Program-made: the position numbers and the translations under genes
The notes under the pieces: model-generated
What the model was told of the DNA's origin: nothing
Seen by the model: only the letters and a program-made list of their open reading frames with translations
The model's database searches: none
DNA from: Beijerinckiaceae bacterium
GTDB taxonomy: Bacteria > Pseudomonadota > Alphaproteobacteria > Rhizobiales > Beijerinckiaceae
Length of the DNA stretch: 6,057 nt
Direction of reading: 5' to 3'
Assembly (NCBI GenBank): GCA_027311205.1
Contig: DAICZI010000121.1
Coordinates: 1 to 6,057, forward strand
Shown: in pieces, positions 1 to 5,568 of the stretch
Position numbering within the stretch: position 1 is the stretch's first letter
How the letters are laid out: the number at the start of each line of letters is the position of its first letter

Positions 1-1169
1 GGTTTGCCGGGTTGGCCCGCCCGTCGGGGCCGCTGATCTGGCTGCATGGTGCCAGCATTGGCGAGGCGATGGCGCTGCGCCCCCTGATTCAGCGCCTGAT
101 CGACAAGGGTTTCAAGGTGTTGCTGACGACAGGCACCGCAACCTCGGCGCGTTTGGTGCAAAGCCAGCTTGGCACCGGGGCACTGCATCAATTTGCGCCC
201 CTTGATGGCCCGCTGTTCGTGCGGCGCTTCCTCGATCATTGGGCCCCTGATTTGGCGCTGTTTGCCGAATCGGAACTCTGGCCGAATATGATCCGCGCGC
301 TGGCGCGGCGGGATATTCCGCTGCTTCTGGTCAATGCCCGCATGTCGCCAGGCTCCGCCCGGCGGTGGGCGCACTTTCCCGGCACCATTGCCGCTTTGCT
401 GCGCGATGTCCGGTTCTGCCTGGCACAAAGCGATGTTGATGCTGACTTTCTCGCTGAACTTGGCATGCCCGCCGTATTGAGCGTCGGCAATCTCAAATAT
501 GATGCTGCCGCGCCGGCCGCCGATGCCCGTGCCCTGACGCTGCTGACCGGCGCTATCGGGTCGCGTCCCGCCTGGCTTGCAGCATCGACGCACCCTGGCG
601 AGGAGGATGTCATTGCACGCGTCCATGCCAGCGCCTTGGCGCAGATACCGGGGCTTTTGACCATAATCGCCCCGCGCCATCACCAGCGCGGTGCGATGAT
701 CGCGGCGGATTTGGAGCGTAGCGGCTTGCAGGTCACGCTGCGCTCGCGTGGCGAGGTGCCCGGCCCGCAAACCCAGATCTATATTGCCGACAGCATCGGC
801 GAGATGGGTGTATTGTTTCGTGCCGCACCCATTGTGCTGATGGGCAAATCTCTGGCGCTTGACGGTGCGGCACCCGGCGGCGGGCAGAATCCGATTGAGC
901 CGGCCAAACTCGGCTGCGCGGTGCTGCATGGCCCGCGGGTGAACAATTTTGCAACCGCCTACAGTGCACTCGACGAGGCCTGCGGCGCGCTGCTGGTGCC
1001 TGACGAGGCAGCGCTGACACAAGCCTTGCTGCTGTTGTTTCGCGATACCGCGCTGATGCGCAAAATGGCGCGCGCCGCGCAGGAAACCGTGGCGGGCATG
1101 ACCGGCGCAAGTGACCATACAATGGCCGCCCTTGCGCCCTGGCTTGATGCGCTCAAGGCCCCGGCATGA
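1..1169 (+). CDS. waaA: 3-deoxy-D-manno-octulosonic acid (Kdo) transferase, 5' end outside the window
   Basis: WaaA (KdtA) transfers Kdo from CMP-Kdo to the lipid A precursor at the inner membrane. The frame is open from base 3 to a TGA at 1167-1169, so the true start is upstream. Compared with the E. coli enzyme, roughly the first 40-50 residues (membrane anchor) are missing. Numbering from the TTG at base 12, which is probably an internal Leu codon, the visible motifs are: HGASIGE (12-18, with the expected catalytic Glu at 18), ESELWPN (86-92), NARMS (108-112), GNLKYD (159-164), STHPGEE (192-198), PRHHQR (221-226) and GGGQNPIEPAKLG (289-301). The last belongs to the C-terminal GT-B nucleotide-sugar-binding half. 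The loop before it is about five residues longer than in E. coli. The stop overlaps the lpxK start as ATGA, which suggests translational coupling. The assignment is firm; whether one or two Kdo units are added cannot be read from sequence. Confidence 0.95.
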   Translation, partial: FAGLARPSGPLIWLHGASIGEAMALRPLIQRLIDKGFKVLLTTGTATSARLVQSQLGTGALHQFAPLDGPLFVRRFLDHWAPDLALFAESELWPNMIRALARRDIPLLLVNARMSPGSARRWAHFPGTIAALLRDVRFCLAQSDVDADFLAELGMPAVLSVGNLKYDAAAPAADARALTLLTGAIGSRPAWLAASTHPGEEDVIARVHASALAQIPGLLTIIAPRHHQRGAMIAADLERSGLQVTLRSRGEVPGPQTQIYIADSIGEMGVLFRAAPIVLMGKSLALDGAAPGGGQNPIEPAKLGCAVLHGPRVNNFATAYSALDEACGALLVPDEAALTQALLLLFRDTALMRKMARAAQETVAGMTGASDHTMAALAPWLDALKAPA

Positions 1170-2146
1170 TACGCGCGCCAAAGTTTTGGCAAGGCCCGGA
1201 GGCAGGCACGCGCGCCATGTTGTTGCGCCCGGCATCGGCGCTTTACGGGGCGATAGTGGTGCGTCGGCTGCGCCGAACTGGCGTCCATCTTGATGTACCG
1301 GTGATTTGCATCGGCAACTTCACGGCAGGTGGCACAGGCAAGACACCGGTTGTCTTGTCGATTGCGCGGATGCTGCGTGAGCGCGGGCTGCGCCCGGCGC
1401 TGCTGTCGCGCGGATTTGGACGGGTCGGGCACGGCCTGGTCAAAGTTGATCCCGTCCGTCACAGCGCCCTTGAGGTCGGTGATGAGCCTTTGCTGCTGGC
1501 AGACGTCGCGCCCACCTATGTTGCGGCTGACCGTCTCGCCGCAGCCCGCGCCGCGCTGGCCGCAGGGGCCAATGTGCTGGTGATGGATGACGGGCTGCAA
1601 AATCCGGCTCTGGCCAAGACGCTGAGCCTCGCCGTGGTGGATGCCGTCGCGGGCTTTGGTAATGGTTGCGTTATGCCGGCAGGCCCGTTGCGCGCACCGC
1701 TTGTTGACCAATGGCCCCTGGTCGATGGTCTCGTGATGGTCGGGGCCGGCGGCGATGCTGTTGTCAGGACGGCTGCTGCGCAGGGTAAAACAGTGCTGCG
1801 TGCGACGCTGCAACCCGACGCCACGATACGCGCGCACCTGCAGGGCCGTAGTCTGGTGGCTTTCGCGGGTATTGGCCGCCCGGAGAAATTTCTTGCCACC
1901 TTGCGCGAAGCCGGATGTACAATCGCCGCGTTTCGCGGTTTTGGCGACCATCATCGCTTCAGTGCCCGTGATGTCGCTGGCCTGCGGGCTTTGGCTTTGG
2001 CGCAAAATTCGCAGTTGGTGACGACGTCCAAGGATTATGCCCGCCTTCCAGCCGATGAACGTCGCGACGTGATGGCTTTACCCGTTGATTTGGTGTTCAG
2101 TGAACCTGACAAAATCGACGCCCTGATCGCGTCACGCCTCGGCTGA
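1166..2146 (+). CDS. lpxK: Tetraacyldisaccharide 4'-kinase (lipid A 4'-kinase)
   Basis: LpxK uses ATP to phosphorylate the 4' position of tetraacyldisaccharide-1-phosphate, giving lipid IVA, the acceptor for WaaA. It is a membrane-associated P-loop kinase. The 326-residue product matches the usual length of about 330. Visible motifs, in order: Walker A AGGTGKTP at 54-61 (Lys59), SRGFGR at 81-86, GDEP at 105-108, MDDGLQNP at 140-147 (the paired Asp residues associated with Mg-ATP in this family), PAGPLR at 171-176, FAGIGRPEKF at 233-242, FGDHHRF at 259-265 (holding the conserved catalytic-region His) and TTSKDYARL at 286-294. The N-terminal 45 residues contain the amphipathic/hydrophobic region expected for membrane association. 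The ATG overlaps the waaA stop (ATGA), and a short AAGG at 1155-1158 lies 7 bases upstream, supporting this start. I see no missing key residue and no frameshift. Confidence 0.96.
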   Translation: MIRAPKFWQGPEAGTRAMLLRPASALYGAIVVRRLRRTGVHLDVPVICIGNFTAGGTGKTPVVLSIARMLRERGLRPALLSRGFGRVGHGLVKVDPVRHSALEVGDEPLLLADVAPTYVAADRLAAARAALAAGANVLVMDDGLQNPALAKTLSLAVVDAVAGFGNGCVMPAGPLRAPLVDQWPLVDGLVMVGAGGDAVVRTAAAQGKTVLRATLQPDATIRAHLQGRSLVAFAGIGRPEKFLATLREAGCTIAAFRGFGDHHRFSARDVAGLRALALAQNSQLVTTSKDYARLPADERRDVMALPVDLVFSEPDKIDALIASRLG

Positions 2147-2165
2147 AAGAGCCTGCCAAAGCTAT

Positions 2166-2169
2166 GGAG
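2166..2169 (+). promoter_or_regulatory. Ribosome binding site that fixes the atpI start
   Basis: GGAG lies 7 bases before the ATG at 2177. An in-frame GTG at 2171 would sit one base after this motif, too close for initiation, so the ATG is the likely start. Confidence 0.7.
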
Positions 2170-2176
2170 AGTGCTC

Positions 2177-2491
2177 ATGAATCACAGTGAGGATGAAAAA
2201 TCCCTGCAAACACGACTCGACAACCTGTCGAAGACCCTTGACGCGGACCGCGCGACATCGCAAAAGACCGCTGAAGATGGCAAGGCCTCTGCAGCTAATG
2301 CCAGGGACACGAACCTCGGTTCGAGATTCCTGTCGGAGTTCATGGGGGCGGTGCTGCTGGGGGGCCTTGCTGGCTGGGGCATCGACAAATGGCTGCATAC
2401 GTCGCCATTGGGTCTGATCGTCATGCTGGTTCTGGGTTTCGTAGTTGGTATTTGGAACATTTATCGCATGGCCGCTGCGCGCTCCAGATAG
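2177..2491 (+). CDS. atpI: AtpI, F0 ATP synthase assembly protein
   Basis: AtpI is a small membrane protein that heads F0 operons. In other bacteria it helps assemble or stabilise the c-ring, and a divalent-cation transport role has also been proposed. The 104-residue product has a charged, hydrophilic N-terminus of about 50 residues with no hydrophobic stretch. Two membrane segments follow, at about 55-73 and 77-97. The first ends in GWGIDKWL, with a conserved acidic residue in the membrane-edge position, and the second ends in GIWNIYRM. This arrangement matches the alphaproteobacterial AtpI group, where the long polar head is usual and poorly conserved. The start at 2177 is chosen from the Shine-Dalgarno spacing. 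The gene follows lpxK by 30 bases and precedes atpB by 41 bases. Identity rests on the two-helix pattern plus position directly before atpB. Confidence 0.9.
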   Translation: MNHSEDEKSLQTRLDNLSKTLDADRATSQKTAEDGKASAANARDTNLGSRFLSEFMGAVLLGGLAGWGIDKWLHTSPLGLIVMLVLGFVVGIWNIYRMAAARSR

Positions 2492-2520
2492 GGGCGCGAG
2501 AGCGGTCCACGCGGCGCTGA

Positions 2521-2526
2521 AGGTGG
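2521..2526 (+). promoter_or_regulatory. Ribosome binding site for the GTG-initiated atpB
   Basis: AGGTGG, one mismatch from AGGAGG, lies 6 bases before the GTG at 2533. The next in-frame ATG would fall inside the first membrane helix (residue 37), so the GTG start is needed for a complete subunit a. Confidence 0.7.
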
Positions 2527-2532
2527 AAGAAC

Positions 2533-3297
2533 GTGGCGGCAGGCAATCCGATTGATCCGATTGAACAGTTCAAGGTTCGCGAACTCGTGCCGATTCATAT
2601 CGGCTCGCTCAACCTGTCTTTCACAAATTCATCGCTGTTCATGGTGGCCGTGCTGGCCATTGTGACGTTGCTGATGGTGGTGTTCACCTCCGGGCGCAAT
2701 CTTGTGCCGGGGCGCACGCAGGCGGCCGCTGAAGTCGCCTATGAATTTATTGCTGACACACTGCGCTCGACGGCGGGCGATGCGGGCATGAAATTCTTTC
2801 CCTTCGTCTTCTCGATCTTCATGTTTGTGCTGATGTGCAACCTTCTGGGTCTGCTGCCTTATGGGTTCAGCGTCACCGCGCAGATCGTTGTCACCTTCGC
2901 GCTCGCCGCCGTGGTGATTTCTATTGTCATTCTCTACGGTGCCTACAAGCACGGCTTCAAGTTCCTCAAGCTGTTTGTGCCCCAGGGCGTGCACATCGCG
3001 CTGCTGCCGCTGATCGTGCTGATTGAAGTGATTTCCTTCGTCTCGCGGCCCCTCACTTTGTCGGTTCGTCTCTTCGCCAACATGCTCGCCGGGCACATCC
3101 TGCTGGCGATCTTCGGCGGATTCGTGGTGGTGCTGCTGGCTTCTTCCTCCTATGGGCTGAAGGCACTTGCCATTCTGCCTTTCGCCATGACGACACTGAT
3201 GTTTGCGTTCGAACTGCTGGTTGCGGTTCTGCAGGCCTATGTGTTCGCCATTCTCACAAGCGTCTATCTCAATGACGCCATTCATCCGGGCCACTGA
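2533..3297 (+). CDS. atpB: F0 ATP synthase subunit a
   Basis: Subunit a forms the two proton half-channels that face the c-ring. The 254-residue product begins with DPIEQF and VPIHIG (residues 8-13 and 19-24), typical of alphaproteobacterial AtpB. Hydrophobic segments lie at about 32-52, 89-109, 115-136, 152-172, 177-203 and 212-245. The essential arginine is Arg179, in SVRLFANMLAGH. His188 occupies the place of E. coli Glu219, while Glu227 in FELLVAVLQAY occupies the place of E. coli His245. This reciprocal swap is known from mitochondria and alphaproteobacteria. Gln234 matches the conserved Gln of the LQA motif. The start is a GTG with a good ribosome binding site. Translation ends at TGA, followed at once by an in-frame TAA (3298-3300), a tandem stop. 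atpE follows after 50 bases. The length is normal and the assignment is very secure. Confidence 0.97.
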   Translation: MAAGNPIDPIEQFKVRELVPIHIGSLNLSFTNSSLFMVAVLAIVTLLMVVFTSGRNLVPGRTQAAAEVAYEFIADTLRSTAGDAGMKFFPFVFSIFMFVLMCNLLGLLPYGFSVTAQIVVTFALAAVVISIVILYGAYKHGFKFLKLFVPQGVHIALLPLIVLIEVISFVSRPLTLSVRLFANMLAGHILLAIFGGFVVVLLASSSYGLKALAILPFAMTTLMFAFELLVAVLQAYVFAILTSVYLNDAIHPGH

Positions 3298-3347
3298 TAA
3301 TTTTCCAACAACAATGGTGACCCACCAAACCTGAAACGGAGTCTCTC
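3298..3347 (+). promoter_or_regulatory. AT-richer leader and ribosome binding site of atpE
   Basis: The 50-base atpB-atpE spacer has 22 G/C bases (44%), clearly fewer than the surrounding GC-rich coding sequence. It contains a loosely structured AT-rich section (3298-3314), a small possible hairpin TGGTG-acc-CACCA (3315-3327), and GGAG at 3338-3341 placed 6 bases before the atpE ATG. This is the best-spaced plain Shine-Dalgarno in the F0 genes and fits a leader tuned for high c-subunit output. An enhancer role is inferred by analogy with the E. coli atpE leader; the sequences are not shown to be related. Confidence 0.45.
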
Positions 3348-3578
3348 ATGGATCACACTTCTGCAGCTTATATCGGCGCTGGCATCGCCTCGGTCGGCAT
3401 GGGTGCCGCCGCCGTCGGCGTCGGCCACATTTTCGGCAATTACCTTTCCGGCTCGCTGCGCAACCCGTCGGCTGCCGATGGGCAATTCGGTCGCGCTTTG
3501 CTCGGCGTGGCACTGGCCGAAGGTCTTGGCCTGTTCGCCTTCATCGTCGTGATCCTGCTGCTGTTCGTGAAGCCGTAA
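3348..3578 (+). CDS. atpE: F0 ATP synthase subunit c (proton-binding rotor ring)
   Basis: Subunit c oligomerises into the rotor ring that carries protons across the membrane. The 76-residue product is a helical hairpin of usual family length. Helix 1 (about 8-33) holds the small-residue packing motif GMGAAAVGVG (17-26). The polar loop is LRNPSAADGQ (37-46), with the R-N-P that contacts the central stalk. Helix 2 (about 50-74) carries the ion-binding carboxylate Glu58 in ALAEGLGLF. The residues around Glu58 are hydrophobic or glycine and lack the polar Gln/Ser/Thr set of sodium-binding rings, so proton coupling is inferred. There is no signal peptide. The ATG has GGAG 6 bases upstream. A strong hairpin begins 13 bases after the stop, and the next gene has a much weaker ribosome binding site. 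Both fit the need for many c copies per single b' and b. Confidence 0.97.
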   Translation: MDHTSAAYIGAGIASVGMGAAAVGVGHIFGNYLSGSLRNPSAADGQFGRALLGVALAEGLGLFAFIVVILLLFVKP

Positions 3579-3591
3579 GCGAATCTCCCTT

Positions 3592-3627
3592 TTCCGGCGC
3601 GGCCGACGGCTGCGCCGGAATTTCTTT
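3592..3627 (+). terminator. Terminator-like intercistronic hairpin between atpE and atpF'
   Basis: A perfect 9-base inverted repeat, TTCCGGCGC (3592-3600) and GCGCCGGAA (3612-3620), extends inward by a G-T pair and three further pairs. That makes about 13 base pairs with a 3-base loop (3605-3607). TTTCTTT (3621-3627) follows at once, as in an intrinsic terminator. Because atpF' and atpF lie downstream on the same strand, it is more likely a partial attenuator or a 3' stabiliser of atpE-containing transcripts than a full stop. Confidence 0.7.
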
Positions 3628-3650
3628 GAAAAAGAGCGAAAGCACAGCAC

Positions 3651-4211
3651 ATGGCTGATACGAAGCAGGCTCAAATTACCCCGGCCACGACGACCGGCAC
3701 GGTCGCTCCGGGCGGCGTTGCGCCGTTTCCGCCCTTTGACCCCGCGCAATTCACCTCGACGCTGTTCTGGTTGATTGTGGTCGTCGGCATTATTTACGCG
3801 CTGATGGCGAAAGTGGCGCTGCCCAGGGTTGAAGGCATTGTCACCGACCGGCGCAAAGCCATTGACGCTGATTTTGCTGCCGCACGCGATGCCCGGATGC
3901 AGGCTGATCTGGCCGCAGCGGCCCATGTCAAGGCGCTGGCGGCTGCACGCGCCGAGGCGCAAGGCCTCGCCCAGAAGACCCGCGATGATCTCAACGCCAG
4001 GAACGCTGCGCGCCAGGCCGAGCTGGAATCCGGCCTCAACGCCAGGCTGGCCGATGCCGAAGCGCAGATTGCCACCACCAAAGCCGCCGCAATGACCAAT
4101 GTCCATGCCATAGCACATGACACGGCCAGCGCGATTTTTGAGCATGTTACCGGCCAACCCGCCGATGCCAATGCCATTCATGCCGCCTTGAAGGCAGCCT
4201 CGACAAACTGA
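3651..4211 (+). CDS. atpF': F0 ATP synthase subunit b' (second stator stalk subunit)
   Basis: Subunit b' pairs with b to form the peripheral stalk that stops F1 from rotating. Two different b-type genes in a row are typical of alphaproteobacteria and other photosynthetic or related lineages. The 186-residue product has a low-complexity Thr/Ala/Gly-rich head (1-24), then the b' hallmark FPPFD (26-30) before a single membrane helix (about 36-56). A long, charged, Ala-rich helix (about 60-165) follows, predicted to form the coiled stalk, and the end is alanine-rich. A four-residue LNAR motif repeats at 114-117 and 129-132. No good Shine-Dalgarno lies within 5-9 bases of the ATG; the nearest purine run (AAAGAG, around 3631-3636) is about 14 bases away, suggesting weaker initiation than atpE. 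The stop lies 17 bases before atpF. The gene is also called atpG in some genomes. Confidence 0.94.
   Translation: MADTKQAQITPATTTGTVAPGGVAPFPPFDPAQFTSTLFWLIVVVGIIYALMAKVALPRVEGIVTDRRKAIDADFAAARDARMQADLAAAAHVKALAAARAEAQGLAQKTRDDLNARNAARQAELESGLNARLADAEAQIATTKAAAMTNVHAIAHDTASAIFEHVTGQPADANAIHAALKAASTN
3990..4046 (+). repeat. 12-base direct repeat, 45-base period, inside atpF'
   Basis: CTCAACGCCAGG occurs exactly at 3990-4001 and again at 4035-4046, encoding LNAR twice in the stalk helix, 15 residues apart. This may be a trace of internal duplication or simply convergent codon use in a repetitive alanine-rich coiled coil. Confidence 0.4.
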
Positions 4212-4228
4212 CCGGGAAGATCACGACA

Positions 4229-4714
4229 ATGGAATTCGGCGCAGAGTTTTTCGTAGCTATCGCCTTCGTGCTGTTTATGATCGCGATGGTCTATTATGGC
4301 GTGCATACCAGCATTATCGGCGCGCTTGATGCGCGGGTGAAAGCCATCACCGACGAGTTGGACCAGGCCAAAGCCCTGCGCACCGAGGCTGCCAGCCTGC
4401 TCGCGTCGTTCGAACAGAAAAGGGTGCAGGCCGAGGCTGATGCGGCCAACATCATTGCCGCCGCCAAGGTCGAGGCTGAGGCGTTGGCCAAGGATGCCGA
4501 GACCAGACTCAATGAATTCATCGGGCGGCGCACGGCGCAGGCCGACGCCAAAATCGCGCTGGCCGAGACCCAGGCCACCCAGGAAGTGCGCGCCAGTGCC
4601 GCTGATGCGGCGATCAAGGCAGCGGCTGTGGTGTTGCAGCAGCACGCCTCAGGCCCGGCGGGTGCCGGGCTGGTCGAAAAAAACATCAGCGAGCTGAAAA
4701 CCCTGCTTAACTGA
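4229..4714 (+). CDS. atpF: F0 ATP synthase subunit b
   Basis: Subunit b is the partner of b' in the peripheral stalk, anchoring F1 through the delta subunit. The 161-residue product starts directly with a short lead and one membrane helix (about 6-24, FFVAIAFVLFMIAMVYYGV). A continuous, charged Ala/Glu/Lys-rich helix runs from about 35 to 138 and includes the usual Glu-Ala-Glu and Lys-Asp-Ala segments. The C-terminal tail LVEKNISELKTLLN is the delta-binding end. Length is normal for alphaproteobacterial b. A purine run GGGAAGA (4214-4220) precedes the ATG by 8 bases. The gene follows b' by 17 bases and closes the F0 set; no F1 gene (atpH, A, G, D, C) follows, as is usual in alphaproteobacteria, where F1 lies in a separate operon. 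The next gene begins 10 bases after the stop. Confidence 0.95.
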   Translation: MEFGAEFFVAIAFVLFMIAMVYYGVHTSIIGALDARVKAITDELDQAKALRTEAASLLASFEQKRVQAEADAANIIAAAKVEAEALAKDAETRLNEFIGRRTAQADAKIALAETQATQEVRASAADAAIKAAAVVLQQHASGPAGAGLVEKNISELKTLLN

Positions 4715-4724
4715 GGGCTGGCGT

Positions 4725-5525
4725 ATGGCTGGAAAGCTGTCGGCGTCGCTGCTTTGGGAAGCTTTTGAGCGTTGCGAAGGTGCCGCGAACTGCGGCCTGC
4801 TCTTCGTCTGCGATCACGCCAGCGCCGCTTTGCCAGATGTCTATGGCAATCTGGGGCTCAAGCCAGAGGCTTTTACCCGCCACATAGCCTATGACATTGG
4901 CGCTGCCGCGCTCACCCGCACTTTGGCGGCGCGGTTTGGTGCCCCGGCAGTGCTGTCGCATTTCTCGCGGCTGCTGATTGATCCCAATCGCGGCCTTGAT
5001 GATCCAACGCTGATCATGGAAATATCGGATGGCGCGATCATTCCGGGCAATCGCCACATCAGCGATGCAGAGCGTGCCGATCGCATCGCGCATTACTGGC
5101 AGCCCTATCGCAGCGCCGTGCAGGCTGAGGTTGCGCGCATGATCGAAACCGGCCCGGTGCCAGTTCTGGTGTCGCTGCATTCTTTCACGCCGCGCTGGAA
5201 AAATCGGCCGCGGCCCTGGAATGTTGCCGTGCTCTGGGACACCGACGACCGCCTGGCAGGCCCGCTCATCGCGCAGCTTCGGGCTGATCCTGCCCTCAAG
5301 GTTGGCGACAATGAGCCCTATGACGGCGCGTTGCGCGGCGATTCGCTGCATGAGATTGCGACGATCCCCGGCCTGCCGCATGTGCTGATCGAGCTGCGCC
5401 AGGATCTGATCAGCGATGACGCAGGCATTGGGCTATGGGCTGACCGGCTGGAAACCGCGCTGCGCCCGCTGCTGGCCGACGCAAAAATGCACGCCCTCAA
5501 GCCGCAAGGCACCCGCGCGGCCTAA
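4725..5525 (+). CDS. N-formylglutamate amidohydrolase family protein
   Basis: Members of this family hydrolyse N-formyl-L-glutamate to glutamate and formate, a late step of one histidine-degradation route, and use a metal ion. The 266-residue product is full length, has no signal peptide and is probably cytosolic. Motifs in order: VCDHAS (28-33), RHIAYDIGA (52-60), SRLLIDPNRG (81-90), PGNRHIS (107-113), SLHSFTP (150-156), WDTDDRL (171-177), GDNEPYDG (194-201) and IELRQDLI (222-229). The Asp/His and Glu residues in these blocks (Asp30, His31, His152, Glu223) are candidate metal or catalytic ligands. GAGGG at 4713-4717 overlaps the atpF stop and lies 7 bases before the ATG, so translation probably follows on from atpF. 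No hut genes are visible, so the hutG symbol is withheld and the true substrate is open. Confidence 0.88.
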   Translation: MAGKLSASLLWEAFERCEGAANCGLLFVCDHASAALPDVYGNLGLKPEAFTRHIAYDIGAAALTRTLAARFGAPAVLSHFSRLLIDPNRGLDDPTLIMEISDGAIIPGNRHISDAERADRIAHYWQPYRSAVQAEVARMIETGPVPVLVSLHSFTPRWKNRPRPWNVAVLWDTDDRLAGPLIAQLRADPALKVGDNEPYDGALRGDSLHEIATIPGLPHVLIELRQDLISDDAGIGLWADRLETALRPLLADAKMHALKPQGTRAA

Positions 5526-5537
5526 GATGCGGGGCGA

Positions 5538-5556
5538 CTGGCGGCAGAGCCGCCAG
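5538..5556. terminator. Hairpin between convergent genes, possible shared terminator
   Basis: CTGGCGGC (5538-5545) and GCCGCCAG (5549-5556) form a perfect 8-base-pair stem with a 3-base AGA loop. It sits in the 43-base gap between the convergent stops of the amidohydrolase gene and metZ. No strong T run follows on either strand (only AAGTTTCCCCC on the plus side), so it may work weakly, as an RNA end-protector or together with Rho. Confidence 0.5.
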
Positions 5557-5568
5557 AAGTTTCCCCCG

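Noticed and set aside
12..14. TTG as the start codon of waaA
   Set aside because: The frame is open to base 3 and the family needs an N-terminal membrane anchor before HGASIGE, so the true start is outside the window.
959..2005. Minus-strand open frame of 348 codons opposite waaA and lpxK
   Set aside because: It covers the conserved motifs of both real genes in antisense and shows no family signature of its own.
2085..2115. Possible promoter (TTGATT, then an A-rich stretch) in the 3' end of lpxK
   Set aside because: The first hexamer matches only partly and no acceptable -10 lies 16-18 bases later; it is also within conserved-length coding sequence.
2171..2173. GTG as the start of atpI
   Set aside because: It is only one base from the GGAG motif, whereas the ATG at 2177 has normal 7-base spacing.
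2629..3294. Minus-strand open frame of 221 codons opposite atpB
   Set aside because: Its product is an extreme His/Gln/Glu/Arg-rich string, which is what the complement of membrane-helix codons gives. No domain or ribosome site is seen, and atpB is certain on the other strand.
3282..4181. Minus-strand open frame of 299 codons opposite atpE and atpF'
   Set aside because: It spans two well-supported genes and their spacer and has no recognisable motif. Long antisense frames are common in GC-rich DNA.
4707..5381. Minus-strand open frame of 224 codons opposite the amidohydrolase gene
   Set aside because: The plus strand encodes the full conserved motif set of the amidohydrolase family; the antisense product has no recognisable domain.
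4725..5525. Naming the amidohydrolase hutG and treating it as part of a histidine-use operon
   Set aside because: No other hut gene or HutC-type operator is visible in the window, so only the family assignment is supported.
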